A DNA stretch of 64,000 nucleotides from Magnetospirillum fulvum (GTDB lineage Bacteria; Pseudomonadota; Alphaproteobacteria; Rhodospirillales; Magnetospirillaceae): positions 102,530 to 166,529 of the forward strand of contig NZ_FNWO01000009.1 in the NCBI RefSeq assembly GCF_900108475.1, in the 5' to 3' direction. Of this stretch, positions 42,682-51,702 are shown one piece after another. Made by a program: the position numbers and the translations under genes. The notes below the pieces were generated by a model, which worked only from the letters and a program-made list of their open reading frames with translations, did not search any database and was not told the origin of the DNA. Within the stretch, counting starts at the first letter, position 1, and each line of letters opens with the position of its first letter.

Positions 42682-43299
42682 ATGAGCGCCCTGCCCTTAA
42701 AAGATGCTTCCGAGCGTCATTCTCCTACGATAGAGATTCGGTTAGTGCGTACCCCTGACGAACACGCGATGGCGATGGCGATACGCGCGGCGGTCTTTCT
42801 CGCCGAAGAAGACAACATCACCTACTTCGACGAATTCAACGGAAACGATTATGTATCGACCCACTTGATCGCCTATGTCGATGGCGATCCGGCCGGGGTG
42901 ATCCGTTTGCGCTGGTTCGCCGATTTCGCCCTGCTGGAGCGGGTCGGGATTCGGCGGCGCTATCGCTCCTATCAGGTGCTGGCCGGGTTGGCTCGCGCCG
43001 CGCTCGATCTGGCCCGGCAGAAGGGCTATCGCACCGTCGCCGGACGTGCCCGCAAGGAGACGGTTAATTTCTGGAAGCGCTTCGGCGGCCGTCAGTCGGG
43101 CGAGGCGATCGAGATGTATCGCGGGACTTTGGTTCCGATCATTCACGATCTGCCCCGTCGTCCTGATCTGGGAGCGATCGAGGCCGGGCCGTTCGGCGAT
43201 CCCGAGTTTGAAAACTTGATCGTCCAGGCCGAGGGCTCGTGGGATTTCAGCCGGATCAAGTCCCGGCCGACGACCCACCACCTGTCCGCGGCGGAATAG
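42682..43299 (+). CDS. GNAT-family N-acetyltransferase
   Basis: A 205-residue GNAT protein. Strand and helix order fits the fold: IEIRLVRTPDEHAMAMAIRAAVF, DGDPAGVIRLRWF, the acetyl-CoA region (ALLERVGIRRRYRSYQVLAGLARAAL interpreted as RxxYRxxxVxxxL) and KETVNFWKRFGGR. Substrate unknown. GGAGA lies 7 nt before ATG 42682. The first gene of a small plus-strand cluster with the RHH protein, and divergent from the LysR gene. Confidence 0.78.
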   Translation: MSALPLKDASERHSPTIEIRLVRTPDEHAMAMAIRAAVFLAEEDNITYFDEFNGNDYVSTHLIAYVDGDPAGVIRLRWFADFALLERVGIRRRYRSYQVLAGLARAALDLARQKGYRTVAGRARKETVNFWKRFGGRQSGEAIEMYRGTLVPIIHDLPRRPDLGAIEAGPFGDPEFENLIVQAEGSWDFSRIKSRPTTHHLSAAE

Positions 43300-43306
43300 G
43301 CCGGTG

Positions 43307-43765
43307 ATGGGGTGGGATGAGTCTGCTGGGCTGGTTGCCGATATCAACATCCGCATCGAATTGCGCCGTCTGGCCGATCGGGCGATGGAGATGGACAACG
43401 GTCCCCTGATGGCGATCCTAGAGGTCGCCATCAGCAGCCTCGACGAACGGATCGCCGATCCGTCCAGTTATATCCGGCGGGACCATCCCCCGCAACGCCG
43501 GTCGGGTGGGCTGATCTGTCGCAACGTCCGCATCGACGGGCGGCGGACCAGCGTCAAGCTCGAGGCGGAATTCTGGCGGGCGCTCGATTTGCTGTCGTCT
43601 GAAAACGGGTGCAGTGTCGATGAATTGTGCCAGACGGCACGGCGCCGTCACCCCGATGGCGGGTTGACCTCGGCGGTCCGGGTGTTCGTGCTGGCCAGCC
43701 GCGACGGCGCTGCCGCACGGGGCGAGAGCCGAACCCGGCGGCAGACCGAGCCTGCCGAATCGTGA
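43307..43765 (+). CDS. Ribbon-helix-helix domain protein
   Basis: A 152-residue protein. Residues about 70-125 (CRNVRIDGRRTSVKLEAEFW, then ALDLLSSENGCSVDELC and LTSAVRVFVLA) match the RHH_4-type ribbon-helix-helix domain. The N-terminal part is helical. A probable DNA-binding protein. GTG 43304 directly precedes ATG 43307 and could be used. The gene starts 7 nt after the GNAT stop. Confidence 0.75.
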   Translation: MGWDESAGLVADINIRIELRRLADRAMEMDNGPLMAILEVAISSLDERIADPSSYIRRDHPPQRRSGGLICRNVRIDGRRTSVKLEAEFWRALDLLSSENGCSVDELCQTARRRHPDGGLTSAVRVFVLASRDGAAARGESRTRRQTEPAES

Positions 43766-43894
43766 TGGGACAGGGGGGCTGCCGACAGTCTCGTTCAGCC
43801 CCCCACCACGACGGAGTTCAGGTTGGCCTCTGCGGGACGATTCTGCCACTGTGGCCGGGATGAATGGGGGTCTCGGCAGAAGGGTTCCTTAGCG

Positions 43895-44206
43895 ATGTTG
43901 GTTTTGGAGGCATCGACGCGGCGCAGCTTCCACGAAGCGGTGCATGATGTGGCCGAAGCAATCAATGCGGCGGGCGGATGGGTCGTGACCCATCAGTTCT
44001 TTTCGAACCGGCTGGCTTCGATTGCGTTTGAAATTCCGGCCAGCGCGCTTGGTGCGTTTGCCGCTTCCCTGGCCGATCTCGGGGTGACCCTGCATCAGCC
44101 GGTTCCCGACCGCGCGGCCGTTGCGGGGGAGATTGCCGCCCAACTCTCGATCACCTTCGTCCAAGATGGCCCCGATATCAGGCGGGAGGTTCCGGCATTC
44201 GGATGA
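43895..44206 (+). CDS. Hypothetical small protein
   Basis: A 103-residue protein with an alpha/beta ferredoxin-like look (LVLEASTRRSFHEAVHDVAEAI, VVTHQFFSNRLASIAFEIP, then GAFAASLADLGVTLHQP, ITFVQ). ACT-like regulatory domains show such alternation, but no ligand motif can be named. Not recognised. ATG 43895 was chosen where the domain begins. A short GC hairpin follows the stop (44207-44228). Confidence 0.6.
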   Translation: MLVLEASTRRSFHEAVHDVAEAINAAGGWVVTHQFFSNRLASIAFEIPASALGAFAASLADLGVTLHQPVPDRAAVAGEIAAQLSITFVQDGPDIRREVPAFG

Positions 44207-44283
44207 GCCCCGCAATGCGGTGCGGGGGCGTCCCCTCACCGCTTGGGTTTAAAGCCGGGAAGGGATGACGTACCATTGCGTCC

Positions 44284-46683
44284 ATGGTACCGCGCCGATT
44301 GATTCGCTGGATCAGGGCTCTTCCCATCGCTTGGCGCATTCCGCTGGTGGTGGCGCTCAACCTGTTCATCGCCCTGGCGGTGGGGGGGCTGGGCTGGCAT
44401 GCCGCGATGGTGACCAGCGACGATATCGACGAATTACGGCTGGTCCAGCGCGGCACCGTTGCCCTCTCTGACATCAATGCCCATGCCAGCCGGGTGCAGG
44501 GGCTGGTGCGGCATTATCTCGCCAATCCCAGCGACGATCTGTTGAAGGAGGCGATGCGGGCGTCGGAGGAATTGTTCGTCCTGATGGGCGATGCGAATTC
44601 CTATCAGGTTCCGCAAGGCGACGATGCGGTGGCGATGCACGAGGCCGCGCGGCGCTTTGTCGCCGGGTTCCAAAGTCTGAAGATGGTCAATGCCGACATC
44701 GCCCGTCTGTATGAAAGCCAGATCCACCAGACGATTGGCGAGATTTCCGGCCTCTACGCGATTCTCAACTCGACCGCCCGGACCCGGGGCGGCGGTGAAC
44801 TGGCCCCGGCGCTGGTCAAATCGCACGAGACGTTCGTCGGCACCCTGATCGCGATCAACGCTTTTTCTTTCGAGGGCAACCCGGACCGCGCCGACGAAGC
44901 CCGCGCCGGGCTGGAGCGGATGGTCGAATCGATCCCAGTGTTGACCCGAATCGCCGACAGCGATCTGCAACGCGACGCTTTGGCGATGCTGGCTTTGCGC
45001 GCCCGCGCCCTGTCCGTCGCGATCGACGAGGTCGCCCGCGATTACGCCGAGCGGGGACGGATCTTGTCCGAAGTGCTCGACCCCAGTCAGGTGACGATGT
45101 CGGCGGCGATCGAGCGTCTGATCGTCGCCAGCCGCGAGCGCGAGGACAATCTGCGTCGGCGATCGCACGATCAATTGACCCGAATGGCGGCGGTGGGGGC
45201 GGCGGGTGCGGTCGGGTTGCTGGTGCTGGGGGGATGGATCAGCGCGATGATCGGCCTGTCGATCCGCCGCCCGCTGCTCGATCTGCGCGCGGTGATGGAG
45301 GCCGGAGCCCAGGGCGATTGGAGCCGCGCGGTCGAAGACGGCGACCTTAACGACGAACTGGCGGCGATGGCGCGGACCGTCGAAGTGTTTCGCAGCCATG
45401 CCACCGAGAAACGTCGGTTGGAAAGCGAGCAGGCCGAGGCCGAATCCCGTGCCGAGGCGGCCAACCGCCGCACCCTGCACGACCTCCTCGCCCAGATGGA
45501 GGCGCACGATGCGTCGGGGTCGTTCGTTCCGCCGCTGACCGCCGATCCGGCGACCGAGGCCGCCGAGATCGCCGCCGTGTTCACCCGAATCCTGGCCAAG
45601 TTCCACGCCGCCACCGGGGAGCGCGACGCCCGGATCCGCGCCTTGACCGAGGCGGTGGAGGCGGCCCATGCCCTCGCCCAGGCCAGATCCGCCTTTTTCG
45701 TCGCCCTGTCCGCTCGTTTGCGCCCGACGCTGGAAAGCCTGGGCACGGCGGCTTGGCCGGTGCTCGACCGCCTGGACGCGGCGCTGGATTATTCCCGGCT
45801 CGACCAGGGCGAGACTCCGTCCACCCCCTGCATGGTCGATCTCGCCACCGTGATCGCCGCCGCGATCGCCTTTGCCCGTGCCGGAGCCGGTCGGATCGAG
45901 ATCGAGGCCCGCATTGATCCCGGGTTGCCGCCGATGGTCCGGGTCGATCCGGTCTGGCTGGCCCGTCTGCTCGGTCTGCTGCTCGATCGTGCCGCCGCCG
46001 CCGCTACCGGACGGGTCCGTCTGTTCGCCGAGCGGGTGGGGGCAGAGGTCGGTCCCGGCCAGCCGCCCCGGTTGCGGCTGTGGGTGGTCGATGATGGCGC
46101 GGGAGAGGCCGGCTGGCTGGACGTCGTCCGCGCTCCGACCCCGGAATCCGATGCCGGGGCTTTGGGGCTGGCCCTGGCCCGTCTGCTGGTCGAACGGATG
46201 GGGGGCACGATCGACGGCGTGGCCGAACCGGGGCAGGGCAGCGCGGTGTGGTGCGTTCTGCCGCTCGATCCGGTGGCGGGGGAGGTGGCGGTCCGGCCCG
46301 ATCCCGCCTGCCTGATCGGCAAACGGGTTCTGATCGTTGCCCCCGATCCCGACGAACGCGGTCTGCTCGCCCTGGTCACCGAGCAAGCGGGCGGCGCGGT
46401 GGTACGGGTTCCGGGGGGGCGCGAGGCCCTGGCGGCCTCGGCCCGGGCCACCGCCACCCGGGCTCCGTTCGATCTGGTCATTGCCGCTACCCAGGCGATC
46501 GACCCGGTCCAACTCGGTTCGCTCGGCACGGTCCCGCTGGTGCTGATCGACGACGGCGACCCGCACCGCCGTCTGGTCCTGTCCCAGGGGCCGGTTTGCC
46601 CCACTTTTATCGGCCGACCGCTTGATCGAGACCAAAGTCTCGCCGCCGCCGATGTTGCGGCGCGACAGGGTGCGACAAGTTGA
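44284..46683 (+). CDS. Degenerate membrane sensor kinase (pseudo-kinase with pseudo-receiver)
   Basis: A 799-residue hybrid-kinase-like protein. TM1 is at about 19-41, then a helical periplasmic domain, TM2 (about 300-325), HAMP (about 325-375), a coiled coil, a HisKA-like region, a HATPase-like region (about 550-665) and a receiver-like domain (about 678-790). The phospho-His position is Ala477 (ALSARLR in place of SHELR). The N-box is LLGLLLDRAA, lacking both Asn residues. The G1 box DDGAG (603-607) is kept. The receiver lacks the acceptor Asp (DLVIAATQA, Ala734/735). It probably senses and binds but does not transfer phosphate; partners unknown. Confidence 0.8.
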   Translation: MVPRRLIRWIRALPIAWRIPLVVALNLFIALAVGGLGWHAAMVTSDDIDELRLVQRGTVALSDINAHASRVQGLVRHYLANPSDDLLKEAMRASEELFVLMGDANSYQVPQGDDAVAMHEAARRFVAGFQSLKMVNADIARLYESQIHQTIGEISGLYAILNSTARTRGGGELAPALVKSHETFVGTLIAINAFSFEGNPDRADEARAGLERMVESIPVLTRIADSDLQRDALAMLALRARALSVAIDEVARDYAERGRILSEVLDPSQVTMSAAIERLIVASREREDNLRRRSHDQLTRMAAVGAAGAVGLLVLGGWISAMIGLSIRRPLLDLRAVMEAGAQGDWSRAVEDGDLNDELAAMARTVEVFRSHATEKRRLESEQAEAESRAEAANRRTLHDLLAQMEAHDASGSFVPPLTADPATEAAEIAAVFTRILAKFHAATGERDARIRALTEAVEAAHALAQARSAFFVALSARLRPTLESLGTAAWPVLDRLDAALDYSRLDQGETPSTPCMVDLATVIAAAIAFARAGAGRIEIEARIDPGLPPMVRVDPVWLARLLGLLLDRAAAAATGRVRLFAERVGAEVGPGQPPRLRLWVVDDGAGEAGWLDVVRAPTPESDAGALGLALARLLVERMGGTIDGVAEPGQGSAVWCVLPLDPVAGEVAVRPDPACLIGKRVLIVAPDPDERGLLALVTEQAGGAVVRVPGGREALAASARATATRAPFDLVIAATQAIDPVQLGSLGTVPLVLIDDGDPHRRLVLSQGPVCPTFIGRPLDRDQSLAAADVAARQGATS

Positions 46684-46745
46684 CATAACTCGATGTTTGA
46701 CCAAGGTCAGTCAGGTATGTACCTTATCCGACCATTGGGTAGGGT

Positions 46746-47837
46746 ATGGCGGCCATGCCAAAGGATGGTGGCGGCGTGACACGACCTTCAACCGTCCGCT
46801 TGGTTGATCCCCCTGGGCGCCTCGAAGCGGTTCATTTCATTAACGAAGCCCTCAAAGGCCCGACGGCGGCGATCTTTCGCGGTCTGGTGCCGGGCTTTAC
46901 CTCGATCCGCCGCGACGATTTCTACGATACCGTGATGGACAGCACCGAGCTGTTGACCGGGTGTCTTCAGATTTTTCAGCTCCAGCGTACTCATTTCAGT
47001 TCGCTGCTGGTCGATGAGCGGGGCCGTCCGGTCAATGACGACCGCGTCCGGCTGCGCTGCGGACGATCGGTCCAGGACATCGTCGCGATGATCGTCCGTA
47101 CTCATGCCAAGCGCCGGTTCCGTTCGGCTCTGGGCGGCGATCCCAACGATCCGGCCACCCGTTCGGGGCGGCTGTATCTGGCGATCCGCGATTACCTGCT
47201 GCATGATTGGCAAGTGCCGCTGGTACCGCATTACGCTCCGCTGCCGGTCGAAACGGTGCTGCGGTTGGGGCCGGGGCTGCTCGATCTGCGCGATCCCGAG
47301 GCGTTGCGCGCCCTGCTTCCATCCGTCCCGCCGCCTCTTGCCGCGTCTCTCGCCCCCGCTCCGTCTCCCATCGCCACCGTTCCCGTCGCTCCGTCCGTCG
47401 TCGCCGCGCTTTCCCCGCCGCCGCCCGCGCCGCCGCCGCTGGTTCGTCTCACCCCTGCCGGGGCTGGCCCGGCCCGGCCCTCCTCGCCGCAGGAGGAATT
47501 CTGGTGGGACTCCCTGACCGACCCGTCGGTCGCGCAGGTTCTCGGCAAACACTCGCCGAACGAATTGCGCGAATTGGTCGCCGCCCTGGCCGGGGTCAAC
47601 GATACGGTCCGCTCCGAATTGTTTGCCGGTCTGTCGCTATCGACGTTCCAGGCGGCGGTGTGCCTGTCCACCGCCTTCCGGGTGTTGGGGCGTAACAGCT
47701 TCACCACTCTGTTCGGGCTGCCGGGCAAGCCCGCCGCGATCGCAACGATCGCCAAACGACTGCGCGAACGGGGGGCTGGCTCGCGTTGCGATCTTAAGAC
47801 CTTGGCCCGGCTTACCGAGGCAGCGGTGAAAGTGTAG
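46746..47837 (+). CDS. Hypothetical two-domain protein with proline-rich linker
   Basis: A 363-residue protein I do not recognise. The N-terminal domain (about 15-190) reads as mixed alpha/beta: LEAVHFINEALKGPTAAIFR, FYDTVMDSTELLTGCLQIFQL and RLYLAIRDYLLHDWQ. A Pro/Ala-rich linker (about 195-245) joins a C-terminal helical domain (ELRELVAALAGVNDTVRSELF, RVLGRNSFTTLFGL, RLRERGAGSRCDLKTLARL). No signal peptide or TM segment. Starts at 46746 and 46755 are both possible. It follows the pseudo-kinase by 62 nt and precedes the MaoC gene. Confidence 0.65.
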   Translation: MAAMPKDGGGVTRPSTVRLVDPPGRLEAVHFINEALKGPTAAIFRGLVPGFTSIRRDDFYDTVMDSTELLTGCLQIFQLQRTHFSSLLVDERGRPVNDDRVRLRCGRSVQDIVAMIVRTHAKRRFRSALGGDPNDPATRSGRLYLAIRDYLLHDWQVPLVPHYAPLPVETVLRLGPGLLDLRDPEALRALLPSVPPPLAASLAPAPSPIATVPVAPSVVAALSPPPPAPPPLVRLTPAGAGPARPSSPQEEFWWDSLTDPSVAQVLGKHSPNELRELVAALAGVNDTVRSELFAGLSLSTFQAAVCLSTAFRVLGRNSFTTLFGLPGKPAAIATIAKRLRERGAGSRCDLKTLARLTEAAVKV

Positions 47838-47879
47838 TCTGGGGCAGATCGTTTCTCCCGCCAGGAGCGCACCGCCGAG

Positions 47880-48386
47880 ATGAGCTTTGCCACCCCCGCC
47901 GACAACCGCTATTTCGAGGATTACCTGCCGGGATCGGTCCATCGCTGCGGCGAGATCGCGGTCGAAGAGGACGAGGTGCTGGCCTTTGCCCGCCGCTTCG
48001 ATCCCCAGAGCTTTCATGTCGATCCCGAGGCGGCAGCGCAGGGGCCGTTTGGCGGTCTGATCGCCAGTGGCTGGCACACCGCCGGGCTGATGATGCGGCT
48101 GCTGGCCGAGCATTATCTGAGTTCGGTTGCCAGCCTCGCCTCGCCCGGAATCGATCATTTGCGCTGGCTGCGCCCGGTGCGGCCGGGCGATGACCTAGCG
48201 GTGACGGTGACGGTGCTGGAGGCGGTGGCTTCGCGCTCGAAGCCCGATCGCGGCATCGTCACGTCGGCGATCGAGGTGGTCAACCAGCATGGCGAACCGG
48301 TGATGACGATGAAAGCGGTCAACATGATCATGCGCCGTCCAACCGAGCAGCGGGACTTGCTTTCCGCTGCCGGGCAGAATATGTGA
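47880..48386 (+). CDS. MaoC-like (R)-enoyl-CoA hydratase family protein
   Basis: A 168-residue hot-dog protein of the MaoC/hydratase-2 family. The active-site motif reads RFDPQSFHVDPEAAAQGPFGG, supplying the catalytic Asp and His, followed by LIASGWHTAGLMMRL. Family members hydrate trans-2-enoyl-CoA to (R)-3-hydroxyacyl-CoA, which could link beta-oxidation to PHA, but the substrate here is not proven. The stop overlaps a possible GTG start of the YqgE gene. Confidence 0.85.
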   Translation: MSFATPADNRYFEDYLPGSVHRCGEIAVEEDEVLAFARRFDPQSFHVDPEAAAQGPFGGLIASGWHTAGLMMRLLAEHYLSSVASLASPGIDHLRWLRPVRPGDDLAVTVTVLEAVASRSKPDRGIVTSAIEVVNQHGEPVMTMKAVNMIMRRPTEQRDLLSAAGQNM

Positions 48387-48391
48387 ATCGA

Positions 48392-48964
48392 ATGAGCCAG
48401 ACGATGACGACCGGCTATCTGGCCGGACAATTGCTGATCGCGATGCCCCAGATGTCCGATCCGCGCTTCGCGCGGACGGTGGTCTATTTGTGCGCCCATA
48501 ATGCCGAGGGGGCGATGGGGCTGGTGGTCAACCGGGCCTTGGGCGGGCTGACCTTTCCGCAATTGTTGGAGCAGCTTGAGATTCCCTCGACCAGCGAGTG
48601 CGAGGCGATCCGTATCCTGTTCGGCGGTCCGGTCGAGGTCGGGCGCGGCTTTGTGCTTCATTCCGACGATTACCTGCACGACAACACGATGCGGGTGGCC
48701 GAGGGGGTGGCGCTGACCGCGACCGTCGATGTCCTGCGCGCGATCGCCGAGGGCAACGGCCCCAGCCGGATGCTGCTGGCGCTCGGCTATGCCGGGTGGG
48801 GGTCGGGGCAACTCGACAACGAGATTCGTGATAATGCCTGGTTGATCGCGCCGTCCGATCCCGACCTGCTGTTCGCGCCCGATCTCGAACGCAAATACGA
48901 GCAGGCGATCCACAAATTGGGGATCGATGTCGGCCTGTTGTCGGGCGAAGCCGGTCACGCTTAA
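48392..48964 (+). CDS. YqgE/AlgH family protein
   Basis: A 190-residue UPF0301 protein. The conserved segments are YLAGQLLIAMPQMSDPRF, VVYLCAHNAEGAMGLVVN, LFGGPVEVGRGFVLHS and LALGYAGWGSGQLDNEI, then ENAWL-like DNAWLIAPSD. Function is unclear; AlgH was linked to alginate regulation in Pseudomonas. ATG 48392 gives the usual length; GTG 48383 (overlapping the MaoC stop as GTGA) is the alternative. Confidence 0.9.
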   Translation: MSQTMTTGYLAGQLLIAMPQMSDPRFARTVVYLCAHNAEGAMGLVVNRALGGLTFPQLLEQLEIPSTSECEAIRILFGGPVEVGRGFVLHSDDYLHDNTMRVAEGVALTATVDVLRAIAEGNGPSRMLLALGYAGWGSGQLDNEIRDNAWLIAPSDPDLLFAPDLERKYEQAIHKLGIDVGLLSGEAGHA

Positions 48965-49222
48965 CGGCAATCGCGCCGCCCCATCCCCTTATCTTCGCAA
49001 TCCAGCTATGCAAAATTGTGTGGCGGGTCGCGTGGAATGAGCGTTTCTCGGGAACGATCCTCGCCTGTATCTCTGTTTCGCCGCAATAAAATGATAAAAA
49101 TGGCGGGGAATCAGGGGGGATCGATCCGGCATGGTCTGGAACCAATCCGTTCGCCGTCATTCTGCGTCATGCGGGCTGCAACATGCCCATCCATGTGGGC
49201 CATGAATAATGAAAGGCGAACA

Positions 49223-49828
49223 ATGTCTCATATTTCGGCCGTAGCGACCGATCAGAAAACGGGGGGCGCCGCCGCGCCGAAGCTTGGCAATCCGGCTGTG
49301 GTCGGGTTGGCCGGGTTCGGTCTGACGACGATGATGCTTCAGTTCCACAATATCGGCTGGGCGGGGATCGGCCCGGTGATCTGGCTGGGACTGGTGTTCG
49401 GTGGGATGGCCCAGCTGATCGCCGGGTTGCAGGAGCAGAAGACCGGCAACAATTTCGGCTATGTCGCGTTTACCTCCTTTGGCTGTTTCTGGATTTCCCT
49501 GGCGGCGATGCTGATCGGCAACAAGTTCGATCTGTTCCCGTCCTCGACCACCGATATCGGCTGGTTCCTGGTTGCCTGGACCCTGTTCACCTCGATTCTG
49601 TGGGTGGGCTCGCTGAAGATCAGCAAGGCGATGGCCGGGTGCTTCACCACCCTGCTGATCGGCTTCATTCTGCTTGATCTCGCCCATTTCGGGTTCCCGC
49701 AGATGACCGTCGTCGCGGGCTGGGTCCTGTTGGTGTGCGCCGGTCTGGCCTGGTACATGATGGCCGCGATCGTGCTGGGCGAATTGTTCGGCCGCACCGT
49801 TCTGCCGGTCGGCAAGCCGGTTCTGTAA
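49223..49828 (+). CDS. Acetate/succinate uptake transporter, GPR1/FUN34/YaaH (SatP) family
   Basis: A 201-residue six-helix membrane protein. The signature NPAVVGLAGFGLTTMMLQFHNIGW at the first helix, GGMAQLIAGLQEQKTGNNFGY and AFTSFGCFWISLA are diagnostic of SatP-like acetate carriers. Acetate uptake would feed the acetyl-CoA pool used by the PHB genes; that link is inference. ATG 49223 has AAAGGCGA upstream. The 258-nt leader (48965-49222) is AT-richer than average, with no feature I can name. Confidence 0.85.
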   Translation: MSHISAVATDQKTGGAAAPKLGNPAVVGLAGFGLTTMMLQFHNIGWAGIGPVIWLGLVFGGMAQLIAGLQEQKTGNNFGYVAFTSFGCFWISLAAMLIGNKFDLFPSSTTDIGWFLVAWTLFTSILWVGSLKISKAMAGCFTTLLIGFILLDLAHFGFPQMTVVAGWVLLVCAGLAWYMMAAIVLGELFGRTVLPVGKPVL

Positions 49829-49843
49829 GGCAAGAACGGGTTT

Positions 49844-50108
49844 AGTCTCCCGTGAAAAAGTCCCTCGCTGTCGCTCGGTGTACTTTTTCCCGTTGGATTA
49901 AAAGGAGAAAAATGGGCTAGGGGCGGCCCAGCGCCCATTTTTCGTGTTGTCTGTTTCACCAGCCTCCGAAGCCGTGGGCGTCGCCCATCGGCCTCGGAGG
50001 GAACCAAATCCATCCCCGCGCGGAAAGCTTGATTGAGCACGGGGATTCTTTTTGAACCGGGGAAAAGTACACTGAGGCCAAAGGCCGAAGGACTTTTTCA
50101 CGACCGAC
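49844..50108 (-). repeat. Dispersed MITE-like element, copy C (265 bp, internally deleted)
   Basis: Third copy, in the opposite orientation. It lacks 39 bp of the central hairpin, including the left arm and loop, between GGCTTCGGAG and GCTGGTGAAACAG; otherwise it is nearly identical to copies A and B. The flanks in element orientation are ACACCC and AAACCC, a poor duplication. The terminator-like stem at 49907-49917/49933-49943 is intact. Confidence 0.85.
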
Positions 50109-50116
50109 GGGTGTAA

Positions 50117-50140
50117 GGGGATGGCCGTCCGGCTATCCCC
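50117..50140. terminator. Hairpin at the 3' end of the methyltransferase gene
   Basis: GGGGATGGCC (50117-50126), loop GTCC, GGCTATCCCC (50131-50140): a 10-bp stem with one wobble, overlapping the methyltransferase stop and 8 bp from repeat copy C. Confidence 0.5.
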
Positions 50141-50831
50141 GATCCCCGCAGATCACCACGAAGCTGACATTCTTGTAGCGGCACTCGACCGCGCCCAGGC
50201 CCGCCTCGCGCAGCCAGTCGAGTTGCGGCGCAAGCGGGGTGCGACGGTCGAAGCTCTGTCGCTCGATCGCGGCGGCGAGGTCTTCCGGGCTGGTGCCCGC
50301 GGCGACGACCCGGTCGCGCCAATGCTGCCAATAGCGCGCCTCCATTGCCGCGTCGTCGCCCGCGACCTGATCGGCATTGACGAACCGGCCGCCCGGTTTC
50401 AGCGCGCGGGCGCAGGCGGCATACAGGCGGCGTTTGCCCTCGTCTTCAAGATGATGGATCGACAAGGCCGACATCACGACGTCATAGGCCCCGACCTCGG
50501 CGAGGGCGAGGTGATCCATTGCCCGGAACCGGACCGTCAACGGACTGTCGGCAAAGCGCGCCCGCGCCTGGTCCAACATCCCCTCCGACAGGTCGGTCAG
50601 GGTGAAATCGGCATCGGGGCGGGCGTCGGCCACCAGCGCGGTCAGCAGGCCGGTGCCTGCGCCAAGGTCGAGGATGCGGGCTCCGGGTGGAGCCGCCTCG
50701 GTCACCAACGCGATCGCGGTGGCGTAGAATTCGTCGAAGCAGGGAATCAGTCGCCGCCGTCCGGCATCGTAGGAGGCCGCCGCGCGGTCGAACGCCGCGC
50801 CGATTCCAAGATGCCGTTCTGTCGTGCCCAT
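50133..50831 (-). CDS. SAM-dependent methyltransferase
   Basis: A 232-residue class I methyltransferase. Motif I is ARILDLGAGTGLLTALVA, then FTLTDLSEGMLDQARARF, and YDVVMSALSIHHLEDE as motif IV. The N-terminal FDRAAASYDAGRRRLIPCFDEFY segment recalls small-molecule or tRNA-modification types such as CmoA. It ends in VECRYKNVSFVVICG, common in this group. Substrate unknown. ATG 50831 has GAAGG upstream. Confidence 0.82.
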   Translation of the reverse strand: MGTTERHLGIGAAFDRAAASYDAGRRRLIPCFDEFYATAIALVTEAAPPGARILDLGAGTGLLTALVADARPDADFTLTDLSEGMLDQARARFADSPLTVRFRAMDHLALAEVGAYDVVMSALSIHHLEDEGKRRLYAACARALKPGGRFVNADQVAGDDAAMEARYWQHWRDRVVAAGTSPEDLAAAIERQSFDRRTPLAPQLDWLREAGLGAVECRYKNVSFVVICGDRG

Positions 50832-50981
50832 GCCTTCTGTCGTCCTGTGCCGTCGCTCGGGGGAGTGGGGCGGAAAGGGTGACTCCGCCCAGGCGGCGCT
50901 GGCAAGAGCTTTCGGGGAGGACAGCGTGGGCAAAGCGGGGTAGGGTGACCGCCGCGTTCCCGCCACGAAAGGAAGCTCGCC

Positions 50982-51638
50982 GTGAAGTTCTTCGTCGATA
51001 CCGCCGATGTCCAGGAAATCCGCGATCTTGCCGCGACCGGGCTGGTTGACGGCGTCACCACCAATCCGACCCTGATCGCCAAGAGCGGGCGACGGATTCT
51101 CGACGTGATCGCCGAGATTTGCGACATCGTCCCCGGCCCGATTTCGGCCGAGGTTGCCGCCACCGATTACGAAACGATGCTGGCCGAGGGCCGCAAGCTG
51201 GCGGCGCTGCGCCCCAACGTCGCGGTCAAGGTGCCGCTGACGATGCCGGGCCTTAGGACCTGTAAGGCGCTTGCCGACGACGGAATCAAGGTCAACGTCA
51301 CCCTGTGCTTCTCGGCCAATCAGGCGATTCTGGCGGCGAAGGCCGGGGCATCGTTCGTGTCGCCCTTCGTCGGTCGTCTCGACGATGTCGGACAGGATGG
51401 GATGGAGTTGATCGGCGATATCGTCTCGATCTTCGACAATTACCCGCTGTTCCGCACCGAGGTGCTGGCCGCCTCGATCCGCCATCCGATGCATGTCACC
51501 GAGGCGGCGCGTCTGGGCGCCCATGTCGTCACCATGCCGCCCGCGGTGCTGCGCCAGATGGTCCAGCATCCGCTGACCGACAAGGGGCTGGCCACCTTCA
51601 TGGCCGACTGGCAGAAGACCGGCCAGTCGATTTTGTAG
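50982..51638 (+). CDS. fsa: Fructose-6-phosphate aldolase/transaldolase family protein
   Basis: A 218-residue small transaldolase (TalC/Fsa type). It begins [29 protein letters not shown] with the Schiff-base Lys in NVAVKVPLT, and [12 protein letters not shown] follows. The C-terminal [17 protein letters not shown] is typical. The length matches the decameric family. Activity is either transaldolase (pentose phosphate pathway) or F6P aldolase; sequence reading alone cannot decide. GTG start at 50982 with GGAAG 7 nt upstream. Confidence 0.88.
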   Translation: MKFFVDTADVQEIRDLAATGLVDGVTTNPTLIAKSGRRILDVIAEICDIVPGPISAEVAATDYETMLAEGRKLAALRPNVAVKVPLTMPGLRTCKALADDGIKVNVTLCFSANQAILAAKAGASFVSPFVGRLDDVGQDGMELIGDIVSIFDNYPLFRTEVLAASIRHPMHVTEAARLGAHVVTMPPAVLRQMVQHPLTDKGLATFMADWQKTGQSIL

Positions 51639-51652
51639 TCTTGCGCTTTGCG

Positions 51653-51701
51653 CGCCGCCCCCATCGTCATATACTCGTGCAATATGACGATGGGGGCGGC
51701 G
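51653..51701. promoter_or_regulatory. Perfect 20-bp inverted repeat abutting the modE start
   Basis: CGCCGCCCCCATCGTCATAT (51653-51672), a 9-nt spacer and its exact complement (51682-51701). The inner part CGTCATAT-N9-ATATGACG resembles molybdate-operator half-sites (CGNTATAT-N8-ATATNNCG). It ends one base before the GTG of modE. It could be a ModE operator or a translation-blocking hairpin. Confidence 0.55.
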
Positions 51702-51702
51702 T

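Noticed and set aside
48965..49222. Riboswitch or sigma-54 promoter before the acetate-type transporter gene
   Set aside because: No GG-N10-GC element with proper spacing and no recognisable riboswitch core in the 258-nt leader.
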